This document shows, piece after piece, positions 35,858-44,340 of a DNA stretch of 64,000 nucleotides. Positions within the stretch are counted from its first letter, which is position 1. Every line of letters starts with the position of its first letter. The stretch is taken from the NCBI GenBank assembly GCA_963821925.1, contig CAWGFO010000009.1, positions 558,001 through 622,000 on the forward strand. The letters are read 5' to 3'. The notes under the pieces were generated by a model. The model did no database searches and was not told where the DNA came from. It was given only the letters and a program-made list of their open reading frames with translations. This DNA is from JAOUEA01 sp963821925 (lineage in GTDB: Bacteria > Actinomycetota > UBA4738 > HRBIN12). A program made the position numbers and the translations under genes.

Positions 35858-37312
35858 TCAGTCCTCGGCGAACAGATCCGGGGCGTCGCGACGGCTCGCG
35901 ATGTACGCCAGGAGCTCCTCGTCGATCGCCGACTCGAGCCCCGGGTCCTCGTACGAATCGAGGATCCGCTTCCACGACCGGTTCGCGGCGACCTCGGTGG
36001 TCTCGGCACCGCTCATCTCCCAGGTCGCGAAGTCCGGCGTCTGGAACAGCGGGCTCATGTAGAGCCACTCCTTGAAGTGCGTCCGCGTGTGCGGCGACGA
36101 CAGGAAGAGCCCGCCCGGGCCGACCGCCTTCAGCGCGTCGAACGCGAGCTCCTCCTCCGTGAACCCGATCCCGGCCATCTGCCCTTGGAACTGCTCGAGC
36201 AGCTCGACGTCGAGCGCGAACTTCTCGAAGCTGGCGCAGAGCCCTCCCTCGAGCCAGCCGGCCGCGTGCAGCACGACGTCGGTCCCGGCCAGCATCGTGG
36301 CCCAGAGCATCATCTGCGTCTCGGCCGCGGCCTGCGCGTCGACGGCCGGCGACGAGGCGAGTCCGCCGCCTCCCCGGTACGGGAGGCCGTAGCGCCGCGC
36401 CATCTGGGAGCCCGCGAGCACCCCGAACACGGACTCCGGCGTGCCGAACGCGGGCGAGCCCGTGCGCATGTCCGTGACCGTGAAGAACGATCCGTACAGG
36501 CACGGCGCGCCTGCACGCACGACCTGCGCGAGCGCGACGCCTGACAGGGCCTCGGCCACCTGCTGCGTGAGGCCACCGCTGACGCTCACCGCGCTCGTCG
36601 CCCCCGCCAGCAGGAACGGCGTGACCACGATCGGCTGCTTCGCCTCGGCCCACGCCATCAGCGCGTCCGTCATGCGGAAGTCCCAGATCAGCGGCGAGTT
36701 CGGGTTCACGATGCCGAGGAGCGCCGGCTCGGCTTCGATCGCCTCGCGGCCGCCGTGCACGATCTCGGCCATCCGGATCCCGTCCCGGGCCCGCGGGCCG
36801 CTCGTCCCGTAGGTCGTGTACGGCTTGTCCGACCACCGGATCGTCGAGTACTCCTGATCCATGTGGCGGCTCTCCATCTGGAGGTCCGTCGCCTCGCACG
36901 CGCCGGTCTGCACGCAGTTCAGGACGTCGGTGGCCTGCGTGAGCTTCACGAGGGTGTCGTGGTCCTGGATCCGTCCGCTGCGGCGTCCTTCGTCGAGGTC
37001 GCTCGCGAACGGCGGTCCGCCCACGTTCATCCAGAGCGGCGTGCCGCCCTCCCCCACCGTGACCGATCGCTCGGGGTTCCGGGCGCGCATCCGGAACGAC
37101 CGCGGTACCTTCGCGACCTGCTCCATCACGAAACCGCGGTCCCAGAACACGCGGTCGCCGTCGACCTTGAGGCCTGCTTCGCTCAGCAGCTTGCGGGCCT
37201 CGTCGTGCAGGACGTCGGTGCCGATCTCCTCGAGGATCCGCATCGCCTGCTCGTGGACGATCTCCTCCTGTTCGTCCGTCAGGATGCGCAGCGCGTTCTC
37301 ACGTTCGAACAT
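35858..37312 (-). CDS. MttB-superfamily methylamine methyltransferase, non-pyrrolysine
   Basis: The 484 residues align in character with trimethylamine methyltransferase MttB-like proteins, a TIM-barrel family that passes a substrate methyl to a corrinoid protein. Family-like stretches include QTGACEATDLQMESRHMDQE, YGTSGPRARDG and RYGLPYRGGGG. The frame has no internal TAG and the stop is TGA, so pyrrolysine is not used. This fits the large group that demethylates quaternary amines such as glycine betaine, proline betaine or carnitine; the substrate is inferred only at that level. It is the last gene of the operon and overlaps the DUF1638 gene by 14 bases. Confidence 0.9.
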   Translation of the reverse strand: MFERENALRILTDEQEEIVHEQAMRILEEIGTDVLHDEARKLLSEAGLKVDGDRVFWDRGFVMEQVAKVPRSFRMRARNPERSVTVGEGGTPLWMNVGGPPFASDLDEGRRSGRIQDHDTLVKLTQATDVLNCVQTGACEATDLQMESRHMDQEYSTIRWSDKPYTTYGTSGPRARDGIRMAEIVHGGREAIEAEPALLGIVNPNSPLIWDFRMTDALMAWAEAKQPIVVTPFLLAGATSAVSVSGGLTQQVAEALSGVALAQVVRAGAPCLYGSFFTVTDMRTGSPAFGTPESVFGVLAGSQMARRYGLPYRGGGGLASSPAVDAQAAAETQMMLWATMLAGTDVVLHAAGWLEGGLCASFEKFALDVELLEQFQGQMAGIGFTEEELAFDALKAVGPGGLFLSSPHTRTHFKEWLYMSPLFQTPDFATWEMSGAETTEVAANRSWKRILDSYEDPGLESAIDEELLAYIASRRDAPDLFAED

Positions 37313-37910
37313 CGTCGGTCTCCTCCATCAGGGGGGTCAGCAGGTCGTCGAGCGGCTCGATCCCCAGGTCGTGGATCTCGAGCGGCAGCTCCATGTACTC
37401 GGCGATCTCACGGGCCTTCGCCTCGCGGTCGGGGTCGGGGTGCTGACGCACGAACAGGACGCGGCTGAGGTTCCCGAAGTAGGTCTCGCGCAGCCACGGG
37501 AACCGGTCGAGCCCGAGACCCTTGATCACCGCCCGATCCCAGTTCGTCACGAGCCAGTCCGTGAGGAAGTAGATCCCGATGTCGTCTTCCATCCGCCGGT
37601 ACAGCTCGCCCGCGTACCACTGGAAGCAGTGGAAACCGGCCGGGCGCACGGCCGGGTACCGCTCGAGCACGGCATCGAGCCGGCCGCCCGTGCCGCAGTC
37701 GCCGTACACGACGATCACGCGCTCGTACTTCGGGAGCAGGACCTTCAGCTTCTCCTCGACCGCCGGTGCGATGTCGAGCGGGGTCATGTGCAGGTCCGAC
37801 GAGATGCCGTGGACGTCGGCCTCCCAGCCGTGCCGCTCGATCAGCGCGGCGGTGTCCTGGGCCACGGCGCCGCAGGCCAGGAACGCGACCTTCGCGCCGG
37901 TGGCGGTCAC
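37299..37910 (-). CDS. DUF1638 protein in corrinoid methyltransferase operon
   Basis: This 203-residue soluble protein belongs to DUF1638 by its pattern: FLACGAVAQD at the N terminus, VVYGDCGTGG near residue 70 and GFHCFQWYAGELY near residue 92. Three cysteines lie in these conserved-looking segments and could bind a metal or cofactor. The biochemical role is unknown. DUF1638 genes recur beside corrinoid methyltransferases, and here the gene overlaps the MttB-like start, so a direct partnership is likely. A GTG at 37910 is the start, four bases after the activator gene. Confidence 0.82.
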   Translation of the reverse strand: MTATGAKVAFLACGAVAQDTAALIERHGWEADVHGISSDLHMTPLDIAPAVEEKLKVLLPKYERVIVVYGDCGTGGRLDAVLERYPAVRPAGFHCFQWYAGELYRRMEDDIGIYFLTDWLVTNWDRAVIKGLGLDRFPWLRETYFGNLSRVLFVRQHPDPDREAKAREIAEYMELPLEIHDLGIEPLDDLLTPLMEETDDVRT

Positions 37911-37914
37911 GTGG

Positions 37915-39795
37915 TCACGCCCCGCCGTTCCCCGCGACCCGGGCGGCGTGTGCGGCCTCCGCGTCGGTGAGCTCCTCGGGCGTCGGGAACCCGAGGTTGC
38001 CGATGAAGCGGTCGTTGAAGTCCTCCTCGCCCGAGAGCTCGATGTACTCGACGATGCCCGGGATCTCGAACGCCACCTCGCGCTCGCGGAACGACATCAG
38101 CGCCATCTTCGCGCCCTCGCTCGCCGTGTTGCCGACCGCCTTGATCTTCTCGACCGGCACCGGCGGCACGAGCCCGATCACGCGGGCGCTCTGCGGGTTG
38201 ATGTACGAGCCGAACGACCCGGCGAGCATCACCTCGTCGAGGTCTGCGGAGGTCAGGTTCAGCGCGCGCATCGCGGTCTCGATGCCGGTCGAGATCGCGC
38301 CCTTCGCGAACTGCAGCGCGCGCACGTCGGTCTGCGTGAGCACGACGTCGCCGGTCAGCACGAAGGCCTTCACCTCGTCACGGACGATCAGCTGGCCGGC
38401 GAGCGGATGGCCCGCGGCCTCGGCGTCCTCGCGCGACGTCATCTTGCCGCCGTCGTCCAGGAGCCCCACGAGCCGCAGCTGCGCCACGATATCGATCAGG
38501 CCCGAGCCGCAGATCCCGCGCGGCTCGACCTCGTCGCCGCCGATCACCTGGAGCTTGACCTCGCCGTCCGTGAGGATCACACCCTCGATCGCGCCGTCGG
38601 TGGCGCGCATCCCGCAGAGGATCTCGCCGCCCTCGAACGCCGGCCCGGCGGGCGCGGCGGTCGCGACGGAACGCTCTGCCGAGCCGCACGCGATCTCGCC
38701 GTTCGTGCCCACGTCGACGAGCAGGCGCATCTCGGGGTCGCGCACGAGCCCCGTCGCGACGATGTCGGCCACGATGTCGGCGCCGACGTACGCGCCGATC
38801 GACGGGAAGAGCGCCACCCATCCCAGCGGGTGGATGTCGAACCCGATCTGGTCGGCGCGCAGGTCCTGCGCCTCGGTGAAGGTCGCCACGTAGGGCGCGA
38901 GCGCGATCGACTCAGGGTTCACGCCGCACAGGAGGTGCAGCATCGTGGCGTTCCCGGCGACGACCGCCTCGTAGATCTCCTCGGTCTCGACGCCGGCCTC
39001 GTGCTTCACGCGGCCGAGCAGCTCGTTCACGGTCGAGATCGCGGCAACCTGCAGCTTCGCGATGTCCTCGTCGTCCTGCATCGCTCGCGCCATGCGGGCG
39101 ATCACGTCGGCGCCGAACGGCGTCTGATGGTTGATCGTCGAGGCCACCGCGACCGCCGCGCCGTTCCGCAGGTCGACGAGCGTGCAGACGCAGGTCGTGG
39201 TCCCGATGTCGAACGACGCGCCGAACATCCGGTCGGTGGTGTCGCCCGGCTCGAGGTCGATCAGGTACTCGCCCACGAGCGTCGCCGTGACGTTCGTCGT
39301 CGTCCGCATCGCGCGCGCGACCCGCGGGAGCACCTCCCAGTCGTGGTTGCGCGTGTAGCCCTCCTCCTCGATCGCGTCGAGCACACGCGCGAGGTGCGAG
39401 CGATGGTCCTCGAGCGACGGCGCCGGCAGCTCGAAGTGGCGCTTCACGACGTTGGGCTCCAGCAGCACGAACCGCCCGACGCCCATCGTCGCCGCCTTCG
39501 GCATCTTCATCAGGCGTGGGACCTCGACCGTCATCGGGCCGTTGATCGGGCACTGGCACGAGAGGCGCCATCCGTCGTCGAGCTTGTCGGACAGGTGGCG
39601 ATAGTCGGCGAGCGACAGCTCGGCCTCGCCCTCGAGCACCTTCACCCCGCACTTGCCGCAGGTGCCGCGTCCGCCGCACGTGGACTCGATCGGCAGCCCG
39701 GCCCAGTGGGCGGCGTTGAACAGGGTCGTCCCCTCGGGGACGCGCACCTTCTTCTCGCTGGGGAGGTAGGTGACCTCGACCTTGCCGCCCGCCAT
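37915..39795 (-). CDS. Reductive activator of corrinoid proteins (RACo/RamA-like)
   Basis: The 626-residue protein has an N-terminal 2Fe-2S ferredoxin domain (C40-x5-C46-x2-C49 with C80 or C82) and a C-terminal ASKHA ATPase-like domain (FDIGTTT near 200, VDVGTNGEI, and a late AGSFGSYI). Such proteins use ATP to reduce Co(II) corrinoids, which arise by accidental oxidation, back to active Co(I). The ATG at 39795 overlaps the upstream gene's stop by one base. The longer open frame upstream is antisense-like. Confidence 0.92.
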   Translation of the reverse strand: MAGGKVEVTYLPSEKKVRVPEGTTLFNAAHWAGLPIESTCGGRGTCGKCGVKVLEGEAELSLADYRHLSDKLDDGWRLSCQCPINGPMTVEVPRLMKMPKAATMGVGRFVLLEPNVVKRHFELPAPSLEDHRSHLARVLDAIEEEGYTRNHDWEVLPRVARAMRTTTNVTATLVGEYLIDLEPGDTTDRMFGASFDIGTTTCVCTLVDLRNGAAVAVASTINHQTPFGADVIARMARAMQDDEDIAKLQVAAISTVNELLGRVKHEAGVETEEIYEAVVAGNATMLHLLCGVNPESIALAPYVATFTEAQDLRADQIGFDIHPLGWVALFPSIGAYVGADIVADIVATGLVRDPEMRLLVDVGTNGEIACGSAERSVATAAPAGPAFEGGEILCGMRATDGAIEGVILTDGEVKLQVIGGDEVEPRGICGSGLIDIVAQLRLVGLLDDGGKMTSREDAEAAGHPLAGQLIVRDEVKAFVLTGDVVLTQTDVRALQFAKGAISTGIETAMRALNLTSADLDEVMLAGSFGSYINPQSARVIGLVPPVPVEKIKAVGNTASEGAKMALMSFREREVAFEIPGIVEYIELSGEEDFNDRFIGNLGFPTPEELTDAEAAHAARVAGNGGA

Positions 39796-40673
39796 CAGGC
39801 CTCCGCTTGCGCGGCCGCGAGCTCCCGGCGGTGCTCGGCGATCCACGCGGCCCCGTACTCGTCGCGGCCCAGCAGCAGGTCGGCGGCCAGGATCGCCTTG
39901 CGGCCCTGCTCGTGGAGCGGGTTCGTGATCGCGGTGTTCATCCCGCCCATGATCGACATCGACAGGAACGTGGCGTCGATCCCCCGGCGGTCGGGCATCC
40001 CGAACGAGATGTTCGAGGCGCCGCACGACAGGTTCACGCCGAGCTCCTCGCGGATCAGGCGCATCGTGTCGAACATCGACGTCGCGGCGTCGAGCGCGGC
40101 GCCGATCGGCATCGTGAGCGGGTCGATGATGATGTCCTCGCGCGGGATGCCGTGGTCGGCCGCGGCCTCCACGATCTTGCGGGCGGCGGCCAGACGCACG
40201 ACGGGGTCCATCGAGATGCCGTCGGAGTCGTTCGCCATGCCGATCACCGCGGCGCCGAACTTCTTCACGAGCGGCAACAGGCGCTCGAGCGAATGATCCT
40301 CGGCCGTGACCGAGTTGATCAACACCTTGCCCTGGGCGAGCGGCACCGCGGCCTCGAGCGCCTCGGGCGTGGACGAGTCGATGCAGAGCGGAACGTCGAC
40401 CACCTCGTGCACCGCCTGCACGACCGCGGACAGCATCGCCGGCTCGTCGAACCCGGGGATCCCCGCGTTCAGATCCAGCACCGCGGCGCCGGCCGCCACC
40501 TGCGCCGCGGCATCCTTCTTCACCGTGGTCATGTCCATGACCTTCAGCTCTTCGGTGAGCTGCTTGCGCCCGGTCGGGTTGATCCGCTCGCCGATGATCC
40601 GGAACGGATACCCGTCGCCGATGCGGACCTCGCCACCCGGCCCCGTCAGGACCGTCGTCGCCACCTCGGTCAT
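39795..40673 (-). CDS. Methyltetrahydrofolate:corrinoid methyltransferase (MtgA/AcsE-like)
   Basis: The 292-residue protein is a pterin-binding TIM barrel. Typical segments are FRIIGERINPTG near residue 25, VLDLNAG, CIDSSTPEALEAA and NISFGMP. It should exchange methyl groups between methyl-cobalamin and tetrahydrofolate. In a demethylation pathway the direction would be from the corrinoid protein to tetrahydrofolate. Its ATG overlaps the corrinoid-protein stop by four bases, consistent with balanced production of the two. Confidence 0.92.
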   Translation of the reverse strand: MTEVATTVLTGPGGEVRIGDGYPFRIIGERINPTGRKQLTEELKVMDMTTVKKDAAAQVAAGAAVLDLNAGIPGFDEPAMLSAVVQAVHEVVDVPLCIDSSTPEALEAAVPLAQGKVLINSVTAEDHSLERLLPLVKKFGAAVIGMANDSDGISMDPVVRLAAARKIVEAAADHGIPREDIIIDPLTMPIGAALDAATSMFDTMRLIREELGVNLSCGASNISFGMPDRRGIDATFLSMSIMGGMNTAITNPLHEQGRKAILAADLLLGRDEYGAAWIAEHRRELAAAQAEA

Positions 40674-41323
40674 ACCGTCACCCCCGTGAGCTTCTTCGCG
40701 ATCTCAACCGCCTCGGGGGCGTTGTTCGCGTAGCCGTCGGCGCCGATCTTCTCGGCCCACTCGGGCGTGACCGGAGCCCCGCCCACCATCACCTTCACCC
40801 TGTCGCGCAACCCAGCGGCCTCCAGCCTCTTGATCACGGTCTCCTGGTACGGGACCGTCGTCGTGAGCAGCGCGCTCATCCCGAGGATCTGGGGCTCCAG
40901 TTCCTGGATCGCCTCGATGATGCGGTCGGCGCCCACGTCCTTGCCCATGTCGTGGACATCGAATCCACTGGTGCGAAGCATCGCACCCACCATGTTCTTC
41001 CCCAGATCGTGCAGGTCGCCCTTGACGGTACACATCACGACCAGCGCGTTGGCCTGGGCGTTCGGGTCCTTCTGCGCGAGCAGCGCCGGCTCGATGATCG
41101 CGTTGCAGGCCTTGAACACCTCGGCGGAGGCCACGACCTCGGGCAGGAACACCTCGCCGCGCTTCCACATCTCGCCCAGGTCGAACATCGCCACGGCCAT
41201 GCCGTCCTCGAGGATCCACTTCGGGTCTGCGTTCGCCGCCGTGAGCCGTTCGGCCGCGCCCACACCCAGGTCCATGTCGGCGACGATCAGCGCCTGCTTC
41301 AAGATGTCGAGGTCTTCGGACAA
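40670..41323 (-). CDS. Methylamine-type corrinoid protein (MtbC/MtgC-like)
   Basis: This 217-residue protein carries the cobalamin that shuttles methyl groups. Residues 1-90 are the helical cap of methionine-synthase type, and residues 91-217 are the Rossmann cobalamin domain with D103-x-H105-x-x-G108 in DLHDLGKN. The start is a TTG at 41323 with a strong GAGGAGG upstream, so initiation may be moderated. It is the first gene of the five-gene operon and diverges from the TetR gene. Confidence 0.94.
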   Translation of the reverse strand: MSEDLDILKQALIVADMDLGVGAAERLTAANADPKWILEDGMAVAMFDLGEMWKRGEVFLPEVVASAEVFKACNAIIEPALLAQKDPNAQANALVVMCTVKGDLHDLGKNMVGAMLRTSGFDVHDMGKDVGADRIIEAIQELEPQILGMSALLTTTVPYQETVIKRLEAAGLRDRVKVMVGGAPVTPEWAEKIGADGYANNAPEAVEIAKKLTGVTV

Positions 41324-41496
41324 CGGGGCCTCCTCGGCCGGGGAGCGGTGACTTCAGGTCAGCGGCGGTGCCGCGATGCGACCGACCAAGGATAGGAACT
41401 GCAGGCGGGAACCGGAACGGCATCAGCCGCAGCCGCCGTGACCCCGGGTCAGGCTTCTGGGGCGCCGCACGGTTCGCTCGGGGTAACCTCGGGACC
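41324..41496. promoter_or_regulatory. Divergent promoter/operator region, methyltransferase operon and TetR
   Basis: This 173-base region holds both promoters. On the minus strand TATCCT at 41389-41394 is a plausible -10 box and would leave a leader of about 60 bases. On the plus strand TAACCT at 41484-41489 is seven bases before the TetR ATG. An inverted repeat GCGGC-GGT-GCCGC at 41362-41374 lies in the operon leader and could be an operator or a hairpin. I found no cobalamin-riboswitch core. Confidence 0.5.
41484..41489 (+). promoter_or_regulatory. -10 box TAACCT of leaderless tetR-family gene
   Basis: TAACCT sits seven bases before the ATG at 41497 with no Shine-Dalgarno site. It supports that start over upstream in-frame candidates. 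Confidence 0.6.
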
Positions 41497-42189
41497 ATGG
41501 CTGACCGCAAGTCATCTCGGAGCGAGCGCACCGCGGCCAAGCGCGAGCAGATCCTGGACACGGCGATGCGTCAGTTCAGCGAACACGGATACCTGGGCAC
41601 GAAGGTGGAGTCGATCGCCACCGAGCTGGGGATCGCGAAGGGCTCGATCTTCCAGCACTTCGGCTCGAAAGCGGGTCTCTTCTTCGAGACGTACAAGCGG
41701 GCCGTGACCTCGCTCCCCGCGTGGCTCGACGCGCCCCCGAAGGTCATCGACCAGGGGTTCTTCACGGTCGTCGACTACTGGCTCCGGCGCACCGAGCACC
41801 TCGTGCGTGAGGATTACGTGCCGTACCGGGTCGTGTTGATCGGCGAGTTCGGCACCGACGACCTCACGCTGAAGCGCGACATCCTGCGGTTCATGGTGAG
41901 CGAGGACCCCTACGGCACCCTCGACTTCGTCGAGTACGGGATCCGCCGAGGCGAGGTGCGCGACGACATCGACATGGAGCTGATCGTCTCGATGGTCGAC
42001 TGGATGTCGGGCGGCCTGCAGGACGCGCTCGTCACCGAGGAACGCGACCCCGGCCTGTTCCACCGCTGGCGGCACCAGCCCGAGCGCCAGAAGATCCGGA
42101 TCGAGCAGTTCGAGATCCTGCTGCGGAGCGCGATCGGGACGGCCGCGCTGCGCGAGGCGGCCGTGGCGGAGCCGGTCTCAGCGACCTGA
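41497..42189 (+). CDS. TetR-family transcriptional regulator
   Basis: This 230-residue repressor-like protein has an N-terminal helix-turn-helix (about 14-60, with REQILDTAMRQFSEHGY, TELGIAKGSIFQHFGSK) and a helical ligand domain. It diverges from the corrinoid methyltransferase operon, so it is the natural candidate to control that operon in response to a methylated amine. No ligand can be inferred. The start is set by the -10 box just upstream of 41497. Confidence 0.9.
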   Translation: MADRKSSRSERTAAKREQILDTAMRQFSEHGYLGTKVESIATELGIAKGSIFQHFGSKAGLFFETYKRAVTSLPAWLDAPPKVIDQGFFTVVDYWLRRTEHLVREDYVPYRVVLIGEFGTDDLTLKRDILRFMVSEDPYGTLDFVEYGIRRGEVRDDIDMELIVSMVDWMSGGLQDALVTEERDPGLFHRWRHQPERQKIRIEQFEILLRSAIGTAALREAAVAEPVSAT

Positions 42190-42244
42190 CGTTCCGATCG
42201 GTGGTTCCCACGGATGCAACGCCGGCGACGCTGGTCGAGTCGGC

Positions 42245-42665
42245 TCATCCGATCGCATCGACCGCGGACGCGGACGCGACTGGCGGAGTCGTCGCCGCGT
42301 GAGCCGTGTCCCACTGCTCTCGGGACGCTGGCCGCCGCGATCTTCCGATCGATCCAACCGATCAGCGCCTGCATCCCCAGCGCGAACAACCAGTACATGA
42401 ACATCGCGAAGAGCAGCGCCGGATCGAAGATCGAGCCTCCCTCGCCCTCGACCGTCGGGAAGATCCCACGGAACGGCTGCATGATGCGATCGGTCGCCCG
42501 GAACACCCACCGGACGAACGGTGTCCCCTCGTTCGCGTTGAACAGCTCGAGGAAGAACGCCATCGCCAGGATCACCGTGCAGACGATCGCGAACCCATAG
42601 ATGAACAGGACCAGCGCCCGGGCTACCCGGAAGCCCGTGGACGTGCCCGTGCGTGCCTGGGACAT
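42245..42665 (-). CDS. YggT-like membrane protein, possible C-terminal frameshift
   Basis: The protein has two membrane segments (about 14-40 and 80-105 from the ATG at 42665) separated by VFRATDRIMQPFRGIFP, the pattern of the YggT family. The first frame runs on past residue 115 as arginine- and serine-rich sequence, antisense to the TetR gene as far as 41910. A one-base shift near 42330 would give an ordinary tail and a stop at 42245. I give that end as the more likely one. A GGAGGG site supports 42665; an ATG at 42683 is an alternative. Confidence 0.55.
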
Positions 42666-42782
42666 CAGGCCGTCTCCCTCCATCCGCGTGGAACGCAGGC
42701 TACCTCACGCGGGCCTCTCGCCCCGATCGATGATGCCGCGTTCCGCCGATCGCGTCTGTACGACGGAGTCACCGAGGGTGGT

Positions 42783-43589
42783 TCAGGCCTTGACCGTGAA
42801 CGTGACCAATGGATTGAACCCGTGCCAGCTGCAGACGTCGAGCGAGAACACGTCCGGAAGGGATGGGTTGGCCGAGCAATCGCCGTCCGGCTCCTGATCG
42901 AGGAAGATGCCATCGGGATTCACGTCGGTCCCACGGGCAGGCAAACCCGCCTCCGCTCCAACGTTCAAGGAATCGTCAGGGCATCCCGGGACCGTGCTCT
43001 GACACGATCTCGTTCCATGAGGCTGATCCCCCGATGTGCTGGTGTTGTAGGAGACTCCGTACACGAGCTCGTTCGGCAGCTTGAGGCCCGAGAACTCGAA
43101 GACGATCTTGAACGCCTTCCCGTTGTAGCAGGCGTCGTCCTTGGATGAATACCATCTCTCCGGATTCGCGCTGCAGTTCGTAGGGTTGGCCGACGGACGG
43201 AACGGGATCGCGAACGTTCGCTTGCGGCTCCCGAGGACCGCGCCCGGGAGGTTCGGGTCCACGGTGTTCACCCGGTAGAGCGTCAGCTTGATGGTTTCGT
43301 TGAACGTCGAGCCCTTCGTCGTTGCACAACCCGCCAGCCAAGTCCCGGATTCACATGCCCACGAACTCATCACGACCGTGACCTTCTTGAGCTTCCGATT
43401 GCCGGGAGCAAGTCGGATCTCATCACCGATCGCATCGACTTGGGTTGCCTCGAAACCGACAGCCGTCACGTTGCCGGGAAGCTGAGCTGGGACACTGTTG
43501 AACACCTTCTTGGTCGCCGCCTGAGCGGGAAGAGCCACCGCTCCAAGCACGATCGACGCAAGAGCGAGGCACAGCAGGTATTTCCTCAT
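42783..43589 (-). CDS. Secreted protein of unknown function
   Basis: This 268-residue protein starts with a classical signal peptide (MRKYLLCLALASIVLGAVALP, cleaved near AQA-AT). The mature part has eight or more cysteines, suggesting disulfides, and a beta-rich look. No family is recognised. A GGAGGGGG site lies directly upstream of the ATG at 43589. The coding sequence is visibly less GC-rich than its surroundings, with many A/T-ending codons, which suggests recent gain. Confidence 0.72.
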   Translation of the reverse strand: MRKYLLCLALASIVLGAVALPAQAATKKVFNSVPAQLPGNVTAVGFEATQVDAIGDEIRLAPGNRKLKKVTVVMSSWACESGTWLAGCATTKGSTFNETIKLTLYRVNTVDPNLPGAVLGSRKRTFAIPFRPSANPTNCSANPERWYSSKDDACYNGKAFKIVFEFSGLKLPNELVYGVSYNTSTSGDQPHGTRSCQSTVPGCPDDSLNVGAEAGLPARGTDVNPDGIFLDQEPDGDCSANPSLPDVFSLDVCSWHGFNPLVTFTVKA

Positions 43590-43866
43590 TCCCCCTCCGT
43601 CCCAGAGCCGGTTCCAACTCTCTGCAAGAGCCGCGTCGCGTGGCGGCAGCGTGGCGACAGGCGGCCCGCGACCTTCGATGTCTTCGCAACCTCGATACAA
43701 GCACGGCGATCGGAGATCCGGCCAGGGGAATATGGCCGACGCCCCTCTGACCGACGAGCTACGCCGCCCCTCGTCCGCCGATGTCCGTAGAGAGGGGCAG
43801 CTCGAAACTCGACTCGCCGACCTACGGATGCATCCGCGAGCTTCGGGAACGCGCACTCGGGCGACC
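43590..43866. other. Intergenic stretch without recognised gene
   Basis: These 277 bases separate the secreted-protein gene from the SprT-like gene. Open frames exist but lack coding character. The heptamer CTACGGA occurs at two places (near 43822 and just past the end) and its inverse TCCGTAG near 43784. I cannot assign a function to them. Confidence 0.35.
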
Positions 43867-44340
43867 CTACGGATGCCGCCGCCACCGCAGGGAGGCCTCT
43901 GCGTCTTCGACCGTGACGCTGTCCTTCAGGTAGTTGAACAAGGCGAAGCGGTCGCATCTGATCTCCCCCACCTTGCGCCCGCTCGTCCGCGTGTGACCGA
44001 AGACATGCATCCACTCGTGGCAGTAGAGGAAGCGCAGCACCTCGCGCGGCTCGCGGAACGTGAGCCCTTCCGTCAGCCAGACGAAGCGGAGCTTCCCCTT
44101 GCCGGCGCCGGGGCGGCGCATCGCGCCGTAGGGCACGACCTCGCCGAACGGGAGGAACGGCTCGGGCACCTGCAGCGTGATCGAGCGGTCGGTGAAGTCG
44201 GTCCACGCCGACAGATGCGGCTTCTCGCGGTACCGCAGGTACTTCACGTGGAGGTCGTAGCCGTCTGCCCGCGGGAGACCCGCGAGCATCCCGCGCACCT
44301 CGTCGGGCGACAGATCCGGGATCGCCGAGGTCACGTTCAT
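43867..44340 (-). CDS. SprT-like zinc metallopeptidase-domain protein
   Basis: The 157-residue protein has a zinc-metallopeptidase motif H-E-x-x-H in YCHEWMHVFGH near residue 110, with hydrophobic sequence just before it, as in SprT-like or putative metallopeptidase families. A downstream EIRCDRFAL segment could supply a further metal ligand. No signal peptide is seen. The ATG at 44340 overlaps the lysE stop by four bases. The substrate is unknown. Confidence 0.65.
   Translation of the reverse strand: MNVTSAIPDLSPDEVRGMLAGLPRADGYDLHVKYLRYREKPHLSAWTDFTDRSITLQVPEPFLPFGEVVPYGAMRRPGAGKGKLRFVWLTEGLTFREPREVLRFLYCHEWMHVFGHTRTSGRKVGEIRCDRFALFNYLKDSVTVEDAEASLRWRRHP

Noticed and set aside
35858..37312. 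Possible pyrrolysine codon in the MttB-like gene
   Set aside because: There is no in-frame TAG and the stop is TGA, so no amber readthrough is needed.
41324..41496. Cobalamin riboswitch upstream of the corrinoid operon
   Set aside because: The leader is only about 60 bases and lacks a recognisable B12-box core.
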